Numbered from the stretch's first letter, positions 35,476-44,611 are shown. The stretch is 64,000 nucleotides of DNA from CAVQHY01 sp963712465 (GCA_963712465.1 CAVQHY010000005.1:394866-458865); one strand, 5' to 3'. The notes: generated by a model from the sequence alone, not told the origin. Program-made: numbers and translations.

Positions 35476-36501
35476 GTGCAGACGCTCCGGCGCACGCCTC
35501 TGTTCGAGCGCCACGCCGCTCTCGGCGCGCGACTCGTCCCCTTCGCCGGCTGGGAGATGCCCGTCCAGTACACGTCGATTGCGGACGAGCATCGCGCCGT
35601 CCGGACGGGGGCGGGAGTGTTCGACGTCTCGCACATGGGTCAGCTCGAGATCGCGGGGGACGGTGCCCACGCATATCTCCAGGGGCGCCTCTCGAACGAC
35701 CTCGACCGGATCGACCCGGGCCGCGCGCAGTACACGCTGCTCACGAACGATCGCGGGGGCATCGACGACGATCTGATCGCGTACCGGCGGGAGCCGGAGA
35801 GCTACCTCCTGGTGGTCAACGCAGCCAACACAGATGCAGACGCGCGAGCGCTCTGCGAGGCGATCGACGTGTCGGACGCTTGGGCCCTGCTCGCCGTTCA
35901 GGGCCCGGAAGCGCTGTCGCGGCTCGGCATCGACGTGCCGCCGTTCACCTTCCGTGACGAGGCGGTGCTCGGCGTGCCGTGCCTCGTCGCGGGCACGGGC
36001 TACACGGGGGAGCGAGGCTGCGAGCTCGCCTGCGCTCCCGAGCACGCCTCCCGTCTGTGGGACGCGATCCTCGCGCGGGGCATCGTGCCGTGCGGCCTCG
36101 GAGCGCGGGACACGCTGCGCCTGGAGGCGTGCTACCCGCTGCACGGAAACGACATCTCTCCCGAGCGGACGCCGATCGAGGCGGGCCTCGGCTGGGCCTG
36201 CGCGCTCGAGAAGAACTTCACCGGCGTCGAGGTCATCCGCCGGGCGCACCGCGACGGAACGACCGAGCGTTTGGTCGCGTTCGTGATGGATGCCGACGGG
36301 ATTCCGCGGCAGGGCATGACCATCGTCGAGGGAGGCGAGGTCACGTCGGGGACGCACTCCCCGATGCTCGAGCGCGGGATCGGGCTCGGCTACGTGCCGA
36401 GCCGCCTGGCCGAGCCGGGTACAACCGTCACGATCGACGTGCGCGGCCGCCTGCGCGCGGCGCGTATCGTCAGCAAGCCGATCTACCACCGGGAGGTATA
36501 G
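35476..36501 (+). CDS. gcvT: Aminomethyltransferase (glycine cleavage T protein)
   Basis: A 341-residue T protein that moves the aminomethyl carbon from the H protein to tetrahydrofolate, releasing ammonia. RTPLFERHAALGARLVPFAGWEMPVQY, FDVSHMGQLEIAG, GTGYTGERGCELAC, GLGARDTLRLEA and AGLGWACALEK are the conserved blocks. GTG 35476 fits the promoter spacing. First gene of a complete gcvT-H-PA-PB operon, with gcvH 5 nt downstream. Confidence 0.95.
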   Translation: MQTLRRTPLFERHAALGARLVPFAGWEMPVQYTSIADEHRAVRTGAGVFDVSHMGQLEIAGDGAHAYLQGRLSNDLDRIDPGRAQYTLLTNDRGGIDDDLIAYRREPESYLLVVNAANTDADARALCEAIDVSDAWALLAVQGPEALSRLGIDVPPFTFRDEAVLGVPCLVAGTGYTGERGCELACAPEHASRLWDAILARGIVPCGLGARDTLRLEACYPLHGNDISPERTPIEAGLGWACALEKNFTGVEVIRRAHRDGTTERLVAFVMDADGIPRQGMTIVEGGEVTSGTHSPMLERGIGLGYVPSRLAEPGTTVTIDVRGRLRAARIVSKPIYHREV

Positions 36502-36506
36502 CGTCG

Positions 36507-36902
36507 ATGGCAGCCGAGGAGACGTACCCCGACGATCTCCGGTATCACCCTGAGCACGACTGGGCCCGCGTCGACGGCGACGAGGCGACGCTCGGGGTCA
36601 CCTGGTACGCACAGGACTCGCTCGGCGAGCTCGTCCACTACGAGCCGCCCGGCGTCGGGAGCCCGGTCGCGCCGGGCGAGAGCTACGGCGAGGTCGAGTC
36701 GGTGAAGGCGGTGTCGGACCTGATCTCGCCGCTCTCGGGCGAGGTGGTCGAGGTGAACCAGGCCGTCGTCGACGCGCCGGAGGTCGTCAACGACGACCCG
36801 TACGGAGCGGGCTGGCTCGTGCGCATCCGGCTCGCCGATCCGTCAGAGCTGGAGACGCTGCTCGACGCGGGCGCGTACCGCAGCCTTCTCGAGACGCTGT
36901 GA
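36507..36902 (+). CDS. gcvH: Glycine cleavage system H protein
   Basis: A 131-residue lipoyl carrier that shuttles the aminomethyl group between P, T and L proteins. Lys67 in GEVESVKAVSDL is the lipoylation site. YHPEHDWARV and the C-terminal DPYGAGWLVRI are conserved. ATG 36507 has GGGAGG upstream within the end of gcvT. Confidence 0.95.
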   Translation: MAAEETYPDDLRYHPEHDWARVDGDEATLGVTWYAQDSLGELVHYEPPGVGSPVAPGESYGEVESVKAVSDLISPLSGEVVEVNQAVVDAPEVVNDDPYGAGWLVRIRLADPSELETLLDAGAYRSLLETL

Positions 36903-36966
36903 GCGCTCGGGGCCGAGCGGTCGCCGGGGCGGTACGCGTACACACGGGCCCGGAGGCCTGTTCTTG

Positions 36967-38298
36967 ATGACCTACCTCGCCCTCACCGAGGCCGATCGGG
37001 AGGAGATGCTGCGCACGATCGGTGTCGCCTCGGTGGAGGAGCTCTTCCGCGACGTGCCCGAGGCCGTCCGCTTCCGCGGCGAGCTCGCGCTCGAGCGTGC
37101 CCTCTCCGAACAGGAGCTCGTCGCGCACCTCGGCGAGCTCGCCGCCCGGAACGTGGACACCGGTCGCGAGCTGTCATTCCTCGGCGCCGGAATCTACGAT
37201 CACTACGTCCCGGCGATCGTCGACGCGATGCTCCAGCGCGGCGAGCTCCTCACCGCCTACACGCCGTACCAGCCGGAGCTGAGCCAGGGCGTTCTGCAGG
37301 CGATCTTCGAGTACCAGACCGCGATCTGCGAGCTGACAGGCATGGACGTCTCGAACGCCTCTGGCTACGACGGCGCCACCGTCGCGGCCGACGCGTGCTA
37401 CGTGGCGGCGCACGCCACCCAGCGGGCCCGCGTCGTGGTCGCCGAGTCGCTGAACCCGCAGGTCCGCCAGGTCGTGAAGACCTACGCGCCGGGATTCGGC
37501 CTCGAGGTGGTCGAGGTGCCGCACCGCGAGGGCGTTACCGATCCCGACGAGCTCGGCGCGGCCGCGCGCGACGCCGCCTGCGTGATCTTCCAGCAGCCGA
37601 ACTTCCTCGGCTGCCTGGAGCCCGCCCCCGACCTCGCCGCCGCCGCCCGCGAGGCGGGCGCTCTGGCGGTCGCGCACGTCGATCCGATGTCGCTGGGTGT
37701 CCTCGAGGCCCCGGGGGCATACGGCTGCGACATGGCGATTGGCGAGGGCCAGGGCGCAGGCTGCTACCAGGCCTTCGGCGGCCCGCATTTCGGCTTCCTC
37801 GCGGCCCGCTCCGCGCTGATCAGGCGCATGCCCGGACGAATCGTGGGCGAGACGACCGACGCCGCCGGCGAGCGCGGGTATGTCCTGACCCTGCAGACGC
37901 GCGAGCAGCACATCCGGCGGGAGAAGGCGACCTCGAACATGACGACCAACCAGACGCTCCTCGCCCTAGCCGGGCTGATCACGCTGTCGTGGCTCGGTCC
38001 GCAGGGGTTGCTCGAGGTGGGGGAGACCTGCATGGGCCTCGCCGCGCTCGCGAAGGAGCGCCTCGGCCTCGAGCTCGTGTTTTCGGAACGGTCAACGTTC
38101 AAGGAGTTTGCCGTGCGCGTCGGACGACCGGCGACCGAGGTCGTGGCCGCCGCGCGCGAGCGCGGCGTGCACCCCGGTTATCCGCTCGGACGGGAGTACG
38201 CGGGGCTCGACGACGCCCTCCTCGTCTGCGTGACCGAGAAGCGGACGCCCGCGGACGTCGACCGGCTGGCAGAGGTGCTCTCAGAGGTGGCCGCTTGA
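36967..38298 (+). CDS. gcvPA: Glycine dehydrogenase (decarboxylating) subunit 1
   Basis: The N-terminal half of the P protein (443 residues), found as a separate polypeptide in many bacteria. FLGAGIYDHYVPAIVD, YTPYQPELSQGVLQAIFEYQ, MDVSNASGYDGATV and EQHIRREKATSNM are typical. With GcvPB it forms the PLP enzyme that decarboxylates glycine and loads the H protein. ATG 36967 has GGAGG about 9 nt upstream. The stop overlaps gcvPB as TTGA. Confidence 0.95.
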   Translation: MTYLALTEADREEMLRTIGVASVEELFRDVPEAVRFRGELALERALSEQELVAHLGELAARNVDTGRELSFLGAGIYDHYVPAIVDAMLQRGELLTAYTPYQPELSQGVLQAIFEYQTAICELTGMDVSNASGYDGATVAADACYVAAHATQRARVVVAESLNPQVRQVVKTYAPGFGLEVVEVPHREGVTDPDELGAAARDAACVIFQQPNFLGCLEPAPDLAAAAREAGALAVAHVDPMSLGVLEAPGAYGCDMAIGEGQGAGCYQAFGGPHFGFLAARSALIRRMPGRIVGETTDAAGERGYVLTLQTREQHIRREKATSNMTTNQTLLALAGLITLSWLGPQGLLEVGETCMGLAALAKERLGLELVFSERSTFKEFAVRVGRPATEVVAAARERGVHPGYPLGREYAGLDDALLVCVTEKRTPADVDRLAEVLSEVAA

Positions 38299-39794
38299 AG
38301 CTGATCTACGAGAAGTCCCAGCCCGGCCGGCGCGCCGGGACGCTTCCGCGTCAGGAACTCCCCAAGGCGTCGGTGCCCGAGGAGCTCCGTCGCGCCCGGC
38401 CGCCACGGCTCCCCGAGCTCGCCGAGCCGGACGTCGTTAGGCACTTCACGAAGCTCTCGACCCGCACGTTCGGGATCGACACGGGCTTCTATCCGCTCGG
38501 CAGCTGCACGATGAAGCACAACCCGCGTGTGAACGAGCGCGTCGTCGCGCTTCCGGGGTTCAGGGATCTGCACCCGCTCCAGGAGGAGGACGGGATCCAG
38601 GGCGCACTCGAGCTGATGTGGCGGCTCGAGCGGATCCTCGAAGAGGTGTGCGGCCTCGACGCCGTCTCGCTCCAGCCGGCCGCCGGCGCGCAGGGCGAGC
38701 TGACCGGGCTGATGCTCGTCCGCGCCTACCTCGCCGATCGCGGCGAGGACGGCCGTGTCGAGGTGATCGTCCCGGACACGGCACACGGAACGAACCCCGC
38801 GAGCGTCGCCATGGCCGGGTTCACTCTCGTCGGCGTGCAGACGGACGCGCGCGGGAACATCGACCTGGAGGATCTCCGGACGAAGGCGGGCCCGCGGACG
38901 GCCGGGCTGATGCTGACCAATCCCTCGACGCTCGGGCTCTTCGACGAGGGCATCCAGGAGGTGACCCGGACGATCCACGACGCGGGTGGCCTCTGCTACT
39001 ACGACGGCGCGAACCTGAACGCCGTCTGCGGGATCTCGCGACCGGGCGACATGGGGTTCGACCTCGTGCACATCAACCTGCACAAGACGTTCTCACAGCC
39101 GCACGGAGGCGGTGGCCCGGGTGGGGGGCCGGTCGTCGTGCGCGGCATGCTCGAGCCCTTCCTGCCCACCCCCACGATCGCGCGCGACGGGGAGCGGTTC
39201 CGGCTCGACCACGACCGGCCCCGGTCGATCGGCAAGGTGCGCGGCTTCACCGGCCCGTTCGGCGTGTTCGTGCGCGCGTACGCGTTCATCCGCGCGTACG
39301 GCCCGGCGCTCCGGGAGATGTCGGAGACGGCCGTGCTGAACGCCAACTACCTGCTCGCACGGTTGAGCGACGCCTACGAGCTCCCCTTCGATCGGCTCTG
39401 CATGCACGAGTTCGTCCTCTCGGCCCGCGAACTCAAACGCGAGCACGGCGTCACCGCGCTCGACGTCGCGAAGCGGCTGATGGACTACGATTACCATCCG
39501 CCGACGATCTACTTCCCCCTGATCGTCCCGGAGGCGCTGATGATCGAGCCGACGGAGACCGAGGCGAAGGAGACCCTCGACGCGTTCGCCGAGGCGATGC
39601 TGGCGATCGCGCGCGAGGCCGCGGCCGAGCCGCGGCTGCTCAAGGAGGCGCCGCACTCGCGGCCGGTCAAGCGGCTCGACGAGGTCAAGGCGGCGAAGCG
39701 AGCGGTCGTCCGCTACGGATTCGAGGAGCATCCGGATCTCGGCGGTTCCCCGGTGGGCGAGACAACGCCGTCGCAGGCGGCGACGGCCTCGTAG
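38295..39794 (+). CDS. gcvPB: Glycine dehydrogenase (decarboxylating) subunit 2
   Basis: A 499-residue PLP-carrying half of the split P protein. YPLGSCTMKHNP, LQPAAGAQGELTGLM, DTAHGTNPASVAMAG and the PLP lysine in NLHKTFSQPHGGGGPG are visible. TTG 38295 overlaps the gcvPA stop. Last gene of the gcv operon; gcvL (dihydrolipoamide dehydrogenase) is not in the window. Confidence 0.96.
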   Translation: MKLIYEKSQPGRRAGTLPRQELPKASVPEELRRARPPRLPELAEPDVVRHFTKLSTRTFGIDTGFYPLGSCTMKHNPRVNERVVALPGFRDLHPLQEEDGIQGALELMWRLERILEEVCGLDAVSLQPAAGAQGELTGLMLVRAYLADRGEDGRVEVIVPDTAHGTNPASVAMAGFTLVGVQTDARGNIDLEDLRTKAGPRTAGLMLTNPSTLGLFDEGIQEVTRTIHDAGGLCYYDGANLNAVCGISRPGDMGFDLVHINLHKTFSQPHGGGGPGGGPVVVRGMLEPFLPTPTIARDGERFRLDHDRPRSIGKVRGFTGPFGVFVRAYAFIRAYGPALREMSETAVLNANYLLARLSDAYELPFDRLCMHEFVLSARELKREHGVTALDVAKRLMDYDYHPPTIYFPLIVPEALMIEPTETEAKETLDAFAEAMLAIAREAAAEPRLLKEAPHSRPVKRLDEVKAAKRAVVRYGFEEHPDLGGSPVGETTPSQAATAS

Positions 39795-39803
39795 TCTCGC
39801 GGC

Positions 39804-40784
39804 TCAGCGTGCCGCGGCGAGCTGGCCGCACGCCGCCGCGATGTCGCGACCGCGCGTCAGCCGCACGGTGGTCGGCAGGCGAGCGCGATCGAGCACGTCC
39901 CTGAACGCGGCGATCGCGGCGCGCGACGACCCCTCGTACAGCCCCGTCGGATTGTACGGGATCAGGTTCACCTTGTAGACGCGCCGGTCGAGAAGCTCCG
40001 CGAGCGCCCCCGCCTGGTCGACGCCGTCGTTGACGCCCGCGAGCAGCACGTACTCGACGAACACCTTCCGCCGGGTTCGCTCGTGGTAGGCGGCGCAGAC
40101 TGCGAGGACGTCCGCGAGCGGGTAGCGGTCGTTGACGGGCATGATCGCGCTTCGCAGCGCGTCGTCGGGTGCGTGCAGCGAGATCGCGAGCCGGAAGGGC
40201 TCGCTCACCTCGTCGGCGAATCGTCTTAGACCGGGCAGCCAGCCGACCGTCGAGATCGTCGTGCGCCGCGGCGTGATCCCGAGGTCCGCGAGTCGACGAG
40301 CCGCCGCGAGAACGTGGTCGAGGTTGAGCATCGGCTCGCCCATCCCCATGAACACCGCGTGGTCGACCGCGTCGCTCCGGCGAAAGTGGAGCGCCTGATC
40401 GAGGATCTCCGACGCCGTCAGGTTGCGGCCGAAGCGCATCGCCCCGGTGGCACAGAACGTGCACGTGAGCGGACAGCCGGACTGGGAGGAGAGACAGAGC
40501 GAGCGGCGGCCGTCGCGGTAGCGCATGAGCACCGCCTCGACGGGATGGCCGTCATTCGTGCGGAAAAGCGTCTTGACCGTGCCGTCGCGAGAGGTCGCTT
40601 CGCCCTCGACCGCGAGCGTCGAGAACGGCACGGCCGCAGCGAGCTCCGACCGGAGCCGCGCCGGCAAGTTCGTCATCGACGCGTAGCCATCGGCCCCGCG
40701 GGCGGTCCACTCCCACACCTGGCGGGCGCGGAACGCGGGCTCGCCACCGGAGGCGAGCGTGTCTTCGAGCCGCTCGAGATCCAC
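39804..40784 (-). CDS. rlmN: 23S rRNA/tRNA (adenine-2-C2)-methyltransferase RlmN
   Basis: A 326-residue radical-SAM enzyme methylating C2 of A2503 in 23S rRNA and of A37 in some tRNAs. The 4Fe-4S motif is CPLTCTFC (CxxxCxxC) in SSQSGCPLTCTFCATG. FMGMGEPMLNLDHV, ISLHAPDDALR and YVLLAGVNDG are further RlmN blocks, and the Cys in DIAACGQL-like context (here AAACGQLA) is the second catalytic cysteine. The GTG start lies 6 nt after TACCGT on the minus strand, leaderless. It is convergent with gcvPB and divergent from marR. Confidence 0.95.
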   Translation of the reverse strand: MDLERLEDTLASGGEPAFRARQVWEWTARGADGYASMTNLPARLRSELAAAVPFSTLAVEGEATSRDGTVKTLFRTNDGHPVEAVLMRYRDGRRSLCLSSQSGCPLTCTFCATGAMRFGRNLTASEILDQALHFRRSDAVDHAVFMGMGEPMLNLDHVLAAARRLADLGITPRRTTISTVGWLPGLRRFADEVSEPFRLAISLHAPDDALRSAIMPVNDRYPLADVLAVCAAYHERTRRKVFVEYVLLAGVNDGVDQAGALAELLDRRVYKVNLIPYNPTGLYEGSSRAAIAAFRDVLDRARLPTTVRLTRGRDIAAACGQLAAAR

Positions 40785-40790
40785 GACGAC

Positions 40791-40796
40791 ACGGTA
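40791..40796 (-). promoter_or_regulatory. -10 box of rlmN, leaderless
   Basis: TACCGT on the minus strand is followed by 6 nt and the rlmN GTG. Confidence 0.5.
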
Positions 40797-40820
40797 GCGC
40801 GCGAGTCGCGCCAGCCCGGC

Positions 40821-40847
40821 TGGTAAACTAGTTAGCGATGTTAACTA
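40821..40847 (+). promoter_or_regulatory. marR promoter and operator overlapping the start codon
   Basis: TGGTAAACT (40821-40829) is an extended -10 box, 8 nt before the ATG. The palindrome TAGTTA-N7-TAACTA (40829-40834 and 40842-40847) is centred on the ATG and looks like a MarR-type operator. Repressor bound there would cover the transcription start and the first codons, which fits autoregulation of the marR-MFS-ltaE operon. Confidence 0.75.
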
Positions 40848-41275
40848 AAGCTGATCCCGTCGAGCTTGCCAACGAGCTGCGCCCGGTGGTCCTCCTGATC
40901 AACCGGCAGCTGAAGCGAGAGCTTGCGCCGCTCGGGATCACCGCCGGCCAGGCCACACTTCTCCATGCGATCAGAACGACGCCGGGGATCGGGATCCGCG
41001 AGCTCGCGGAGCGGGAGGGCATGTCGAAGCCGGCGATGACCACGGCGGTCGACCGGCTCGAAGCCGCAGGGCTCGTCCGTCGCCCCCGCTCGGAGCACGA
41101 CGGCCGCCGTGTCGAGCTCCAGGTGACCGAGGAGGGTCAGCGCGTGCTTCGTTCGGCGCGCTCGCGCCGAACAGCGTGGCTCGCGGCACGGCTCCGGCGG
41201 CTCGACGAGGACGAGCTCGAGGCGATCACCGGCGCCATCGGGCCGCTGCGAAGGCTCCTCGAGGTCGGGGCGTGA
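40838..41275 (+). CDS. MarR-family transcriptional regulator
   Basis: A 145-residue winged-helix repressor. The DNA-binding core is GIGIRELAEREGMSKPAMTTAVDRLEAAGLVRRPRSEHDGRRVELQVTEEG, shown here in separate blocks: RELAEREGMSKPAMTTAV is the recognition helix region and DGRRVELQVT the wing. It probably controls the adjacent exporter in response to a small toxic ligand. Leaderless ATG 40838 within its own operator. The stop overlaps the MFS gene as GTGA. Confidence 0.93.
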   Translation: MLTKADPVELANELRPVVLLINRQLKRELAPLGITAGQATLLHAIRTTPGIGIRELAEREGMSKPAMTTAVDRLEAAGLVRRPRSEHDGRRVELQVTEEGQRVLRSARSRRTAWLAARLRRLDEDELEAITGAIGPLRRLLEVGA

Positions 41276-42525
41276 CCGCGGCCGTCCTACGGGCCAACCG
41301 GCGAACGTTCTCGAGTCTGCGCCGCCACCGCAACTACCGCCTGTTCTTCTCGGGTCAGGTCGTCTCGGTGAGCGGCACGTGGATGCAGAACGTCGCCACG
41401 GCCTGGCTGGTGCTGGAGATGACCGGCTCGGCACTGACCGTCGGCCTGCTCGTGCTGTGCCAGTTTCTTCCCTTCACGATCTTCTCGCTCCCGGCCGGCG
41501 TGATCGTCGACCGGCTCGACGCCCGGCGGCTCGTGATCGCGACGCAAGCGGTGTCGATGGTGATCGCTGCGACTCTGGCGGCGCTGACCCTGGCCGGCGT
41601 GATCGAGCTCTGGGAGGTCTTCGTGCTCGCGACGCTTCGCGGGGTTTCCCTCGTGTTCGACGCGCCCGCGCGGCAGGCGCTCACGTTCCAGATGGTCGGC
41701 CCGCGCGAGCTTCCGAACGCGATCGCGCTCAACTCGAGCCTGTTCAACGCCGCCCGTGTCGTCGGCCCGGCGGCCGGCGGGCTCGTGATCGCCGCGGCGG
41801 GGGTGGGTGCGTGCTTCGCGTTCAACGCCGTGAGCTTCCTGGCCGTCCTCGCCGGCCTGCTGGCGATGCGGGTCGACGAGCTCGTTCGGCTCGACCGCGG
41901 CGAGCCGCCGACGTTCGTGCGAGGGACGCTCGAGGCAATCGACTACGTCCGGCGTACGCGCCTGGCGGCGGTGGTGCTCGGCGGCGTGTTGATCGTGAGC
42001 ATGGTCTCGTTCCAGTTCAACACGCTGCTGCCCGTGCTCGCGAAGCAGACGCTCGGCGGCGGGCCCGAGGTGCTCGGGATGATCTCGGCGTTCTTCGGGG
42101 CCGGGGCGCTGGTCGGCGCGCTCGCCGTCGCGACGCGAAGGCGTGCCAGCATCGGCGTGATGCTCGTCGGCGCGGCAGGCCTGGGGATCGTCGAGCTCGT
42201 GCTCGCTCCGCAGGGCTCGATCGCGGCCGCGGCGCTCCTGCTCTTCGGCACCGGCCTGTTCTACACGCTCTTCACCGCAACAGCGAACGCCACGCTGCAG
42301 CTCGGGGCGCCCGACGCGCTCCGCGGCCGCGTGATCGCCCTCTTCTTCCTCGCCTTCAACGGAAGCGCACCGTTCGGCGGCCTGCTCGCCGGGTGGCTCG
42401 CGGCGACCGGGGGCACGGACCTCGCATTCGCCGTCGGCGGGACTTCGGCGATCCTGGCCGCGACCGCCGCCGCATTCGCGCTCGGGCTCGGGCCACGCCC
42501 GCTGCTTGAGAGAATCCACGCATGA
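41272..42525 (+). CDS. MFS efflux transporter (EntS/MFS_3 type)
   Basis: A 417-residue major facilitator with about twelve membrane segments. The start RNYRLFFSGQVVSVSGTWMQNVATAWLVLEMTGS is characteristic in its blocks (FFSGQVVSVSGTWMQ; AWLVLEMTGSALTVG) of the MFS_3 group that includes enterobactin and drug exporters, and VIVDRLDARRLVI is the loop 2-3 motif. It is coupled to the MarR gene (GTGA) and probably exports the regulator's ligand class. The stop overlaps ltaE as ATGA. Confidence 0.9.
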   Translation: MTAAVLRANRRTFSSLRRHRNYRLFFSGQVVSVSGTWMQNVATAWLVLEMTGSALTVGLLVLCQFLPFTIFSLPAGVIVDRLDARRLVIATQAVSMVIAATLAALTLAGVIELWEVFVLATLRGVSLVFDAPARQALTFQMVGPRELPNAIALNSSLFNAARVVGPAAGGLVIAAAGVGACFAFNAVSFLAVLAGLLAMRVDELVRLDRGEPPTFVRGTLEAIDYVRRTRLAAVVLGGVLIVSMVSFQFNTLLPVLAKQTLGGGPEVLGMISAFFGAGALVGALAVATRRRASIGVMLVGAAGLGIVELVLAPQGSIAAAALLLFGTGLFYTLFTATANATLQLGAPDALRGRVIALFFLAFNGSAPFGGLLAGWLAATGGTDLAFAVGGTSAILAATAAAFALGLGPRPLLERIHA

Positions 42526-43601
42526 TCGATCTGCGCTCCGACACGGTCACCCAGCCGTCCGCCGAGATGCGGCGCGCGATCGCCGAGGCGCCCGTCGGCG
42601 ACGAGCAGAAGCGTGAGGATCCGACCGTGAACGCGCTCGAGGAGCGCGCGGCCGAGTTCCTCGGGCAGGAGGAGGCGGTCTTCCTGCCCACGGCGACGAT
42701 GGCGAACCAGATCGCCCTGCGTGTCCTTGCGCGTCCCGGCGACGAGATGGTCGCCGAGGCGAACGCGCACGTGTTCCGGTACGAGCTCGGCGGGCCGGCT
42801 GTTCTCTCCGGGCTCGCGATGAAGCGCATCCATTCGCCGGACGGTCGCTTCACTGCGGCGGAGCTGCGCGAGTCGGTCAGCCCGGCGGGCGACATCCACA
42901 TGGCCCCGACGACGGTCGTCTCGATCGAGAACACGCACAACGGCGGCGGCGGGCGCGTGTGGCCGCTCGCGCAGGTTCGGGAGCTCGCGTCGGAGGCGCG
43001 CCGGCTCGGTCTCTCCGTTCACCTCGACGGAGCGCGCCTCGTCAACGCCTCGATCGCTGCGGGCGTCAGCGCGGCCGAGTACGGAGCCGAGGCGGATGCG
43101 GTCACGCTCTGCCTCTCCAAGGGGTTGGGCTGCCCGCTCGGAGCGCTGGTTGCCGGGTCACGCGAGCGGATGTCCACGGCGCGCCGCTACAAGCATCTGT
43201 TCGGCGGCGCGATGCGCCAGGCCGGAATCGTCGCTGCGGCCGGTCTCTACGCGCTCGAGCGCAACGTGGAGCGGATCGCAGAGGACCACGCGAACGCGCG
43301 CCGACTCGCGGAAGGTCTCGCCGAAGCCGGGCTTTCCGTCGACCTCGAGCAGGTGGAGACCAACTTCGTCTTCGTCGACGTGGCGGGGCTCGGCCTGACG
43401 GCCGAGGAGGCGATCGACCGTCTGCGAGGGGAGGGTGTGCTGCTCTCGCCCGCCGCACCGAAGGGCGTCCTCCGCGCGGTCATGCACCTCGGTGTCGGCG
43501 CCGGCGATGTCGAGCGGGCGATCGAGGGTGCTACCCGTGCGCTCGGCGCCGACGCTCAGCGCTCGCCGGCGACGAAGAACGCCGCGGCTACCACGACGTA
43601 G
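42522..43601 (+). CDS. ltaE: Low-specificity L-threonine aldolase (beta-eliminating lyase family)
   Basis: A 359-residue PLP enzyme that splits threonine or allo-threonine into glycine and acetaldehyde. DLRSDTVTQPSAEMRRA at the N-terminus, YGEDPT-like here GDEQKREDPTVNALE, ENTHNGGGGRVWPL, LHLDGARL-like HLDGARLVNA and the PLP lysine in LCLSKGLGCPLGA are conserved. It is the third gene of the marR operon by ATGA overlap, an unexpected partner for an efflux system. Its end overlaps the convergent exchanger gene by 46 nt. Confidence 0.93.
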   Translation: MIDLRSDTVTQPSAEMRRAIAEAPVGDEQKREDPTVNALEERAAEFLGQEEAVFLPTATMANQIALRVLARPGDEMVAEANAHVFRYELGGPAVLSGLAMKRIHSPDGRFTAAELRESVSPAGDIHMAPTTVVSIENTHNGGGGRVWPLAQVRELASEARRLGLSVHLDGARLVNASIAAGVSAAEYGAEADAVTLCLSKGLGCPLGALVAGSRERMSTARRYKHLFGGAMRQAGIVAAAGLYALERNVERIAEDHANARRLAEGLAEAGLSVDLEQVETNFVFVDVAGLGLTAEEAIDRLRGEGVLLSPAAPKGVLRAVMHLGVGAGDVERAIEGATRALGADAQRSPATKNAAATTT

Positions 43602-44593
43602 GCCCCGATCAGCAGGCTGCCGCGCAGGCGACTCGAGCGCCCGCCCCAGAGGACGAGCGCGGCGAAGAGCGTCGATCCGCCCAGCGCTGCGATCTCGACC
43701 GGCCGGAACGACAGCGCGAGCGGGTCGATCGCCCAGGAGAGCAGGGCGACCGCGGGGATCAGGAACACGGCGACCTGGGCACTCGAGGCGAGTGCGATCT
43801 CGGCCGCGAGCTTGATGTTGCCCCGCGCCGCCACGACGATCGCGCCGCCGTGCTCGGCCGCGTTGCCGACGATCGCCACGATGACGGCGGCGACGAAGAA
43901 GTCCGAGAGGCCGGCCGCGTCGGCGAACGTCTCGATCGAGCCGACGAGGATCTCGGCAACGAACGCGGTCGCGACCGTGGCCGCGGTGAGCAGGGCGAGC
44001 GATCGCCGCAGCGACCAGCCCAGCATCGGCTCCGGGTCGTCCGAGACGTGAAGCACGCGATGGCGACGGAGCGCGACCCACGTGACCACGACGTAGACGA
44101 GAAGGAGGACGATCGCGACCGGGACCGAGAGCACCGCGAGGTTGCGCGAATCCGGGTTCCCGTCCCAGGCGGGAACCGACGGGATCAGCAGGAGCACGGT
44201 TGCGAGCGCGACGAGGGCGAACGACGTGAAGCTGGAGGCGCGGTCGAGCTGCCCCTTGCCGCCGAAGAAGAGCGAGAAGCCGAGCACGAGGAGGAGGTTG
44301 CCGACCACCGACCCGGTCAGGGAGCCGCGGACGACCTCGGTGAGGCCGTCGGCGACGGCGAACAGCGCGATGATCAGCTCGGGGGCGTTGCCGAAGGTCG
44401 CGTTGAGGAAGCCGCCGATCCCCGGCCCGGTGTGGTGTGCGGCATGCTCGGTCGCCTCGCCGATCAGCCAGGCGAGCGGGATCAGCGCGATCGAGGCGAG
44501 CACGAAGAGCGTGATGTCTCCGGCGCCCAGGAACCTCTCGGCGATCACGACCGGCGTAAGCAGCAGGCCGGCTGTGAGGATGCGCCGGGTCAC
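43556..44593 (-). CDS. cax: Calcium/proton exchanger (CaCA family, Cax)
   Basis: A 345-residue cation exchanger with about eleven membrane segments. The two alpha repeats are evident: GGFLNATFGNAPELIIALFA and VAIVGNAAEHGGAIVVAARGN, each with the acidic residue essential for Ca2+ transport (GNAPE, GNAAEH). It would export Ca2+ against protons. The GTG start lies 8 nt after TAGTCT (minus strand). Divergent from the HAD gene with interlocked promoters. Confidence 0.92.
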   Translation of the reverse strand: MTRRILTAGLLLTPVVIAERFLGAGDITLFVLASIALIPLAWLIGEATEHAAHHTGPGIGGFLNATFGNAPELIIALFAVADGLTEVVRGSLTGSVVGNLLLVLGFSLFFGGKGQLDRASSFTSFALVALATVLLLIPSVPAWDGNPDSRNLAVLSVPVAIVLLLVYVVVTWVALRRHRVLHVSDDPEPMLGWSLRRSLALLTAATVATAFVAEILVGSIETFADAAGLSDFFVAAVIVAIVGNAAEHGGAIVVAARGNIKLAAEIALASSAQVAVFLIPAVALLSWAIDPLALSFRPVEIAALGGSTLFAALVLWGGRSSRLRGSLLIGAYVVVAAAFFVAGER

Positions 44594-44601
44594 GGCGACG
44601 G

Positions 44602-44611
44602 AGACTACCCT
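44602..44611. promoter_or_regulatory. Interlocked divergent -10 boxes (cax and HAD)
   Basis: AGACTACCCT contains TAGTCT on the minus strand (44607-44602, 8 nt before the cax GTG) and TACCCT on the plus strand (44606-44611, 8 nt before the HAD GTG at 44620). The two hexamers share the central TA, so the promoters should exclude each other. Confidence 0.6.
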
